Source of the DNA: RGIG6375 sp964472725
Lineage (GTDB): Bacteria; Bacillota; Clostridia; Oscillospirales; Oscillospiraceae
Direction: 5' to 3'
NCBI GenBank assembly: GCA_964472725.1
Contig: CAYYLZ010000004.1
Span: forward strand, 8,403 to 72,402
Length of the DNA: 64,000 nt
Shown: positions 58,856 to 64,000 of the stretch, piece by piece
Numbering within the stretch: the stretch's first letter is position 1
How the letters are laid out: every line of letters starts with the position of its first letter
The notes under the pieces: generated by a model
What the model was told of the DNA's origin: nothing
What the model saw: the letters and a program-made list of their open reading frames with translations, nothing else
Databases searched by the model: none
Made by a program: the position numbers and the translations under genes

Positions 58856-61800
58856 GTGCTGAAAATAATTTACGGGCCTGCCCGCTCGGGTAAGACCCAC
58901 CGAATACTTGACGAAATAAAAAACAGCAGCCGCGCGGGGCTGGTTCTGCTCACTCCCGAGCAGGGCAGCCACGAGGCGGAGCGCGCCCTTGCGGCCCATT
59001 GCGGCGCGCCGGTGAATATGCGCGCCGAGGTGCTCAGCTTCACCCGCCTTTGCAGCCGTGTGTTCACGGAGCTTGGCGGTGCGGCGGAGGTAGTGCCGGA
59101 TAAGGGTACAAAGCTGCTGCTTATGAGCCGTGCCGTGGCGGCGGTGTCCTCCCGTCTTAAGGTCTACGCTTCCCGTGAGCACCGTGAGGAATTCCTCGAA
59201 AGCCTGCTGGAAGCCCGGGAGGAGCTTGCCCGCAGCATGACGGGCGCAGAGCGCCTGGGCGAGCTGGCGGAGCAGACCGAGGGCAGCATCGGCGACAAGC
59301 TTCGAGACCTTTCCCTTATCTGCGGCGCATTTGACGCGCTGCTCTCTCAGTTGTTGACTGACCCCCGCGAGCGCCTTGAGCGCCTTGCCGACCTTATGCC
59401 AAAGAGCGAGGTGGGCAGCGGCGGCTTCTATATCGACGGCTTTACGGATTTTACCGCCCTTGAAATGAAGGTGCTGGAGGCGCTGATGGAGCGTGGCGGT
59501 GACATTACCCTTACGCTCTGCCGAACCGGCGAGGAGGAAAGCCGCTTCGCCATTGCTGATATGACATATCATCGCCTGCTTGCCATGGCAAAGGAGCGCA
59601 ATATCCCCGTCGTCACCGAAAGAGCGGACTATGAGGACGAGAGCCGCGCCCCCGCTTTGGCGCTGCTCAGCGAAAATCTGTTCAACTATAATAAAATTGA
59701 GAACGCCCGGCCTGACGGAAGCGCCCTCATGGTGGCTGCCGACAGCGTTTTCAGCGAATGTGAGCTGGCTGCCGCCCAAATTCTCGCCTGGATGAAGGAC
59801 GAGCCCGACCTGCGCTGGTCGGATATTGCGGTGGCTGCCCGTGATTTCAATAAGTATGAGAGCATCGGCGGCAGCGTTTTCGAGCTTTACGGCGTGCCGG
59901 TGTTCAGCGACAGCCGCGAGGAGGTGTCCCGACGGGGCTTGTTCGCCCTGACCCTTTCCGCCCTTGAGGTAATAAGCGGCGGCTGGCGCAGGGAGGACGT
60001 TCTGCGCTGCCTTAAAACCGGCCTTGCCCGAATTATGCCCGACGAGGTGGGCGAGCTGGAAAACTACTGCGCCACCTGGACTATCCGCGGCGAGAGCGCG
60101 TGGAAAAAGGAATGGACCATGAATCCCCGTGGCTTCATGGAGCTTACGGACAGCGACAGAAGCCGACTTGACAGAATAAACGGTATACGCAGCCGTGCCG
60201 TCGCGCCCCTGCTGACCCTTTCCGAAAAGCTGAAAGAGGCGAAAACGGCGGCGGATATTGCGGCGGCTATCTACTCTTACCTTGAAGCGGCCGAGCTTTC
60301 CAAGGTGCTGGGCGCAAAGGCGGCAGAATTTAGAAAGAATGATAAAAACGCCGAGGCCGACGCCCTTGTTCGTGACTGGGAGCTGATGGTCTCCGCTCTT
60401 GAGCAGCTGGCCGAGGTGCTGGGCGAGGCGGATATGGACGCGCAGGAGGGCACGAAGCTGTTTTCCCTGCTCGTTTCCACCCTTTCCTCCGGCAGTATAC
60501 CTACCGCCCTTGACAGCGTAAGCTTCGGCGAGCTGACCCGCATGCGAGGCAGGCGGGTGAAAAAGCTGATGATCCTCGGCGCGGAAGAGGGCAGCCTGCC
60601 CATGCCCGGCTCTGCCCGAGGTGTATTCTCCGGCGAGGAGCGCCGCCTGCTCTCCGAGCTGGGTCTGGAGCTGAGCGCCGTGCAGGACGAGGAGCTCTGC
60701 CGAGAGTTTTCCTCCATATATCTTGCCATCTCCGCCGCCTCCGATACTCTTTATGTTTCCTGGCCTTCGGGCGGCTCGCCCTCCTTCCTTACCGGTCGCA
60801 TGGAAGCCCTTTGCGGCTGCAAGGCCGTTTCCGGCGCAAGCCTTAAGGATTGGGCGGAAGCCCAGGCCTCCGAGCCCCTGTTCCGCCTTGCTCTTTCCGG
60901 CGACGGCTCAGCCCGAGCCGAAGCGGCGAGGAATATTGCCCATGAGCTTTGGGGCGACAGGTACGCAGAGGCCGCCCAAGCGGTCAGCGCTCCCCGAGGC
61001 AGCCTTGGCGAGAAATCCGTAAAGGAGCTTTACGGCGAGCAGTTCAAGATGACCGCCTCCAAGGTGGAGAAGTTCAACGTCTGCCGCTTTGCATATTTTA
61101 TGCGCTACGGCCTGCGGGCAAAGGAGCGGGCAAGCTCTGCCATCGACGCGCCGGAATTCGGCAACTTCGTCCACTACGTCATGGAGAATATGGCTCGTGA
61201 GGCGGGCGAGAAGGGCGGCATGGCGGCGATAGGCGTGGACGAATGCCTGAAGCTGGCGGAAAAGTATGTGAAAAAATACGTGGACGAGGTGATGAACGGC
61301 CTTGAGGGCAAGTCCGCCCGCTTCAGATACCTGTTCTACCGCCTGAAGTCCGGCGTTATGAGCATCGCCCGTGACGTTGCCGAGGAATTCCTCAATTCCG
61401 ACTTCGACCCCCTCGACTTCGAGCTGGAATTCGCCCGGGGCGGCGACCTGCCCCCGGTGGAGATAGACTGCGGCGATGTAAAGCTGGAGCTGGAGGGCAA
61501 GGTAGACCGTGTGGACGGCTGGATAGATAAGGATAACCTGTACCTGCGCGTTGCGGACTACAAGACCGGCAGAACAAAGTTCAATCTTACCGACGTGTGG
61601 TACGGCAAGGGTATACAGATGCTCATTTACCTTTTCGCCCTTGAAAAAGAGGGCGGTGAGCATTACGGTGGCAATAAGAAGATAGTTCCCGCTGGCGTGC
61701 TCTACTCTCCCGCCAAGGATCTGCTGCTGGCTATGCCCCGGGGCAGCACCGACGCGGAAATAGAAAAGGAGCGCCACAAAAAGCTGCTGCGCTCCGGCCT

Positions 61801-62128
61801 TATCCTCAACGACGCTTCTGTTATCGAGGCCATGGAGCATGGCGACGCGCCCGCCCGAATTCCCGTCAAGTTCAAAAAGGGCGAGGTCAGCGGCAGCCTT
61901 GCCACCGCCGCTCAGCTGGGTAAGTTGGCAGGCCACGTGGAAAACGTGCTCCGGGAGATGGGCAAGGAGGTCAAATCCGGCAGTATTCTCGCCAATCCCC
62001 TTAAAAATCCCGCCGAGGACCCCTGCGTCTACTGCGAGTTCGCCTCCGCCTGCGACTTCCGTGAGGAAGTGGATAAGGCCCGCATAAAAACCAAGGTCTC
62101 CGATGAGGAGTTTTGGAATAAGATTTAA
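58856..62128 (+). CDS. addB: AddB-type helicase-nuclease subunit
   Basis: 1090 residues starting at GTG 58856 (CGGAGG 8 bases before). N-terminal Walker A IYGPARSGKTHRIL, LLTPEQGSHEAERAL and helicase-like core (REEVSRRGLFAL, LILGAEEGSLPMPG). C-terminal PD-(D/E)XK nuclease: VDRVDGWIDKDNLYLRVADYKTGR. Fe-S cluster Cys in VEKFNVCRFAYFMRYG and DPCVYCEFASACDF. With AddA it resects double-strand breaks. AddA, normally next, is not found here; repeats and a DUF559 gene follow. Confidence 0.92.
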   Translation: MLKIIYGPARSGKTHRILDEIKNSSRAGLVLLTPEQGSHEAERALAAHCGAPVNMRAEVLSFTRLCSRVFTELGGAAEVVPDKGTKLLLMSRAVAAVSSRLKVYASREHREEFLESLLEAREELARSMTGAERLGELAEQTEGSIGDKLRDLSLICGAFDALLSQLLTDPRERLERLADLMPKSEVGSGGFYIDGFTDFTALEMKVLEALMERGGDITLTLCRTGEEESRFAIADMTYHRLLAMAKERNIPVVTERADYEDESRAPALALLSENLFNYNKIENARPDGSALMVAADSVFSECELAAAQILAWMKDEPDLRWSDIAVAARDFNKYESIGGSVFELYGVPVFSDSREEVSRRGLFALTLSALEVISGGWRREDVLRCLKTGLARIMPDEVGELENYCATWTIRGESAWKKEWTMNPRGFMELTDSDRSRLDRINGIRSRAVAPLLTLSEKLKEAKTAADIAAAIYSYLEAAELSKVLGAKAAEFRKNDKNAEADALVRDWELMVSALEQLAEVLGEADMDAQEGTKLFSLLVSTLSSGSIPTALDSVSFGELTRMRGRRVKKLMILGAEEGSLPMPGSARGVFSGEERRLLSELGLELSAVQDEELCREFSSIYLAISAASDTLYVSWPSGGSPSFLTGRMEALCGCKAVSGASLKDWAEAQASEPLFRLALSGDGSARAEAARNIAHELWGDRYAEAAQAVSAPRGSLGEKSVKELYGEQFKMTASKVEKFNVCRFAYFMRYGLRAKERASSAIDAPEFGNFVHYVMENMAREAGEKGGMAAIGVDECLKLAEKYVKKYVDEVMNGLEGKSARFRYLFYRLKSGVMSIARDVAEEFLNSDFDPLDFELEFARGGDLPPVEIDCGDVKLELEGKVDRVDGWIDKDNLYLRVADYKTGRTKFNLTDVWYGKGIQMLIYLFALEKEGGEHYGGNKKIVPAGVLYSPAKDLLLAMPRGSTDAEIEKERHKKLLRSGLILNDASVIEAMEHGDAPARIPVKFKKGEVSGSLATAAQLGKLAGHVENVLREMGKEVKSGSILANPLKNPAEDPCVYCEFASACDFREEVDKARIKTKVSDEEFWNKI

Positions 62129-62223
62129 AATAATTGATAATTGAGAATTACCGTGTCGCTGGTCTGTGAGCGTGTTTGTTACCGCGGAGAGTAGTTTAGA
62201 ATATGAATTTGCGTCAACGGCAT

Positions 62224-62391
62224 GGCTTCCCCCCTCTGGGGGGAAGCTGTCAACGAAGTTGACTGATGAGGGGAATCCGCGCAAGCGGATAAGAATGTAA
62301 GTTAATTGCAGTGCGGTTAATAGCTGCCTTGCGGCAGACCCTCATCCGTCATTTGCTCCGCAAATGCCACCTTCTCCTCAAGGGAGAAGGC
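62224..62391. repeat. Family B element, left of the DUF559 gene
   Basis: GGCTTCCCCC ... GCTGTCAACGAAGTTGAC TGATGAGGGG ... GTAAGTTAATTGCAGTGCGG ... CCTCATCCGTCATTTGC ... GAGAAGGC. Near-identical over ~120 bp to the copy at 62806. Confidence 0.85.
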
Positions 62392-62436
62392 ATAACAGGT
62401 GCGCTGCAAAAGTGAAAAATGGCAAAAGGAGTAATT

Positions 62437-62799
62437 ATGGAAACAAAATACAACAAAAAACTTTTGCCAAGTGCGAAGAATCTGCGAAAACATATGACGC
62501 CGGAAGAGCGGCACTTGTGGTATGATTTTCTGAAAGGACTGAATGTTACTGTAAGGCGGCAGCAGATTATAGGTTCATATATTGTTGACTTTTTCTGCGC
62601 GTCAGCAAAGCTTGTCATCGAGCTTGACGGAACGCAGCACTACGACGATAACGGCCTGAAAAAAGACTCCGCACGCGATGAATTTCTAAGAAATTGCGGA
62701 TATACGGTAAAACGATATTCAAATCGTGACATTCATCAAAACTTTGAGGGTGTCTGTCGGGACATCTATATAACGATTTACGGACATGACTGGGATTAA
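62437..62799 (+). CDS. DUF559 endonuclease-like protein
   Basis: 120 residues from ATG 62437 (AAAAGGAG 8 bases before); ATG 62419 has no site. DUF559 pattern: LRKHMTPEERHLWYDFL, VRRQQIIGSYIVDFFCASAKLVIELDGTQHYDDN, GYTVKRYSNRDIHQNFEGV. Asp in IVDFFC and Glu/Asp in IELDGTQHY are the likely metal ligands of this VSR/PD-(D/E)XK-type nuclease fold. More AT-rich than neighbours and flanked by direct copies of a family B element, so probably acquired or mobilised. Substrate unknown. Confidence 0.88.
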   Translation: METKYNKKLLPSAKNLRKHMTPEERHLWYDFLKGLNVTVRRQQIIGSYIVDFFCASAKLVIELDGTQHYDDNGLKKDSARDEFLRNCGYTVKRYSNRDIHQNFEGVCRDIYITIYGHDWD

Positions 62800-62805
62800 T
62801 GCCCC

Positions 62806-62963
62806 GGCTTCCCCCTGGAGGGGAAGCTGTCAACGAAGTTGACTGATGAGGGGATTCGCGCAAGCGAATAAGAATGTAAGTTAATTGCAGTGCGGTTGAT
62901 AGCTGCCTTGCGGCAGACCCTCATCCACCACTTCGTGGTCCCCCTTCCCCTCAAGGGGAAGCC
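62806..62963. repeat. Family B element, right of the DUF559 gene
   Basis: Direct repeat of 62224-62391, including GCTGTCAACGAAGTTGAC and GTAAGTTAATTGCAGTGCGG. The right-hand hairpin differs (CCAC TTC GTGG instead of CATTTGC/GCAAATG). Confidence 0.85.
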
Positions 62964-62999
62964 TTGCCAAGAACATCGACATGAAAGAAAGGAAAACCC

Positions 63000-63626
63000 A
63001 TGAAAAATAAACTTCGTCGAATAGGCAGCCTTGGGCTGGCGCTGCTGCTGATATTCTCGCTCTTCGCCGGCTGCACCGCCCAGGACGCGGTGGATATCGG
63101 CTTTGCCATCGTTGACACCATCATCGAGAGCGAAAGCGCCGACGTTGGCGTAATCGGCGGCGCCGACGGCCCGACGTCGATAATCGTGTCGGAACCCGAC
63201 GAAGACAGTGCCGAACCCGAGCCTACGGCAGAACCCGTACCACCCACGGACACGGAGCCGCCCGTTGAGGAAACGCCCGAGGTCATCGACGAGGACGGCT
63301 GGTACGATACCCCCGAGGACGTGGCGGAATATATCCACACCTACGGAAAGCTGCCCGGAAATTTCATCACCAAGAATGAGGCACGCGACCTTGGCTGGGT
63401 GTCCTCGGAGGGTAATCTCTGGGACGTTGCCTACGGCATGAGCATCGGCGGCGATAAATTCGGCAACCGTGAGGGTTTGCTGCCCGACGCCGAGGGGCGT
63501 GTGTGGTACGAATGTGACATCAATTATCAGGGCGGTTACCGAAACGGAGAACGCATAGTCTACTCCAATGACGGGCTGATTTACTTTACCGCCGACCATT
63601 ACGAAAGCTTCGACCGGCTTTATTGA
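63000..63626 (+). CDS. Lipoprotein-anchored barnase-type ribonuclease with GGADGPT motif
   Basis: 208 residues. Lipobox LFAGC (Cys25). Residues 50-63 read GVIGGADGPTSIIV, a motif otherwise known from the beta subunit of sodium-pumping decarboxylases. An acidic Pro/Thr linker follows. Residues ~100-208 are a barnase: YIHTYGKLPGNFITKNEARDLGW, Glu in ECDINYQGGYRNGER and His in TADHYESF, matching barnase Glu73, Arg83, Arg87, His102. It cleaves RNA; export suggests nutrient scavenging or antagonism. Barstar follows 13 bases downstream. Confidence 0.9.
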   Translation: MKNKLRRIGSLGLALLLIFSLFAGCTAQDAVDIGFAIVDTIIESESADVGVIGGADGPTSIIVSEPDEDSAEPEPTAEPVPPTDTEPPVEETPEVIDEDGWYDTPEDVAEYIHTYGKLPGNFITKNEARDLGWVSSEGNLWDVAYGMSIGGDKFGNREGLLPDAEGRVWYECDINYQGGYRNGERIVYSNDGLIYFTADHYESFDRLY

Positions 63627-63639
63627 AAGGAGCGGGAGC

Positions 63640-63906
63640 ATGAATAAAATCATACTTGACGGCGCAAAAATGACCGAAAAGACCGCCGCCCATGAGCATA
63701 TAGCCGCCATGATGGACTTCCCGGAATGGTACGGCAATAATCTCGACGCTCTTTGGGATATGCTCTCGGAGCGGGACGAGGCGGAGATAGAGCTGCAAAA
63801 CTCCGCTGCCATGCTGACGGCGCTGAAAACCTACGGCTGCCGCCTGCTCTCCTGCTTTTTCGACGCCGCCGCGGAAAACCCCCGCATCGTGTTCACGGTG
63901 GAGTAA
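63640..63906 (+). CDS. Barstar-type ribonuclease inhibitor
   Basis: 88 residues. Contains FPEWYGNNLDALWDMLSE, equal to the barnase-binding helix of barstar with both key Asp residues (Asp35/Asp39 equivalents). It blocks the barnase made by the upstream gene inside the cell. RBS AAAGGAG, 13 bases after the RNase stop; same transcript. Confidence 0.93.
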   Translation: MNKIILDGAKMTEKTAAHEHIAAMMDFPEWYGNNLDALWDMLSERDEAEIELQNSAAMLTALKTYGCRLLSCFFDAAAENPRIVFTVE

Positions 63907-63920
63907 GACAGAATAACACA

Positions 63921-63992
63921 ACCCGACGGAAGAAATTCCGTCGGGTCAGTCTGTCGAAAAAGTCCAGCTTGGCTGGGCTTTTTCGCGTTTTT
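63921..63992 (+). terminator. Two hairpins ending the barnase-barstar operon
   Basis: ACCCGACGGAA / TTCCGTCGGGT (63921-63946), then CGAAAAAGTCCAGC / GCTGGGCTTTTTCG (63955-63987) followed by CGTTTTTG. The second is the better terminator. Confidence 0.8.
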
Positions 63993-64000
63993 GTGGTAAA

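Noticed and set aside
62240..62300. Family B copies contain CTGATGAG, the core of hammerhead ribozymes
   Set aside because: The matching GAAA core after stem II is absent, and sister copies read CGGATGAG, which would break the ribozyme core.

Overview
The window looks like the replication-origin region of a moderately GC-rich, probably spore-forming Clostridia genome (Oscillospiraceae/Ruminococcaceae-like). The reasons are the order dnaA, dnaN, S4-domain gene, recF, remB-like gene, gyrB, gyrA, the gpr/rpsT pair, parA-parB-serS with two exact parS sites, and the Gram-positive rimP-nusA-rnpM-ylxQ-infB operon. A run of exactly 100 N inside a proline-rich repeat shows that this is a scaffolded draft assembly.

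Layout. 1-8 kb: a truncated Fic gene, a conserved TIM-barrel gene, a CE15-like esterase, a gapped lipoprotein, and a sugar-isomerase/acyl-CoA-synthetase fusion preceded by a T-box leader. 8.9-13.4 kb: a GH3 beta-glucosidase and two tandem esterases, suggesting plant-polysaccharide use. 13.7-24.7 kb: dnaA, a DnaA-box-rich oriC between dnaA and dnaN, and the replication genes, with a small AT-rich BECR-type nuclease gene wedged between gyrB and gyrA. 25-34.8 kb: a glycosyltransferase, rpsT and gpr, a nitroreductase, parAB, serS, mscL, and rsmG. 35-42.6 kb: a biotin-dependent decarboxylase operon and the rimP-infB operon, which has its own leader terminator. 42.8-45.6 kb: a phage-like module with an S24 repressor, a divergent operator region, two small Cys-rich proteins, a sigma-like protein and a serine recombinase. 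45.6-64 kb: a pilin-like protein, a CNNM transporter, a hydroxyacid dehydrogenase, a YgiQ operon, a GT4-CsaB fusion, a ComM-like ATPase, AddB, a DUF559 nuclease, and a barnase/barstar pair.

A striking property is the intergenic DNA. Nearly every gap is filled by a few families of short non-coding repeats. Family A is about 100 bp, with GTCATTC at one end and GAATGAC at the other. Family B is about 160 bp, framed by CTTCCCCTYRAGGGGAAG and GGATGAGG/CTGATGAGG, with an internal hairpin whose arms change but stay complementary. Family C is a GTAGGGCGGCTTGCC / GGCAAGCCGCC hairpin. Family D is a run of AATTGATAATTGAGAATT units that sits directly on stop codons and, inverted, closes the other end of the block. 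Family E is a GTAGGGAAYRGGCC..CCTGTTCCC block. They form composite D-C-A-D' modules that look like non-autonomous mobile elements or structured RNAs.

Most promising for follow-up: the gyrB-coupled BECR-like gene and the promoter/terminator-bounded RNA candidate behind it, the T-box upstream of a metabolic fusion gene, the array of unlike hairpins joined by a constant ATATCGA linker, the covarying family B hairpins, the DUF559 gene between two near-identical repeats, and the three-operator repressor switch.
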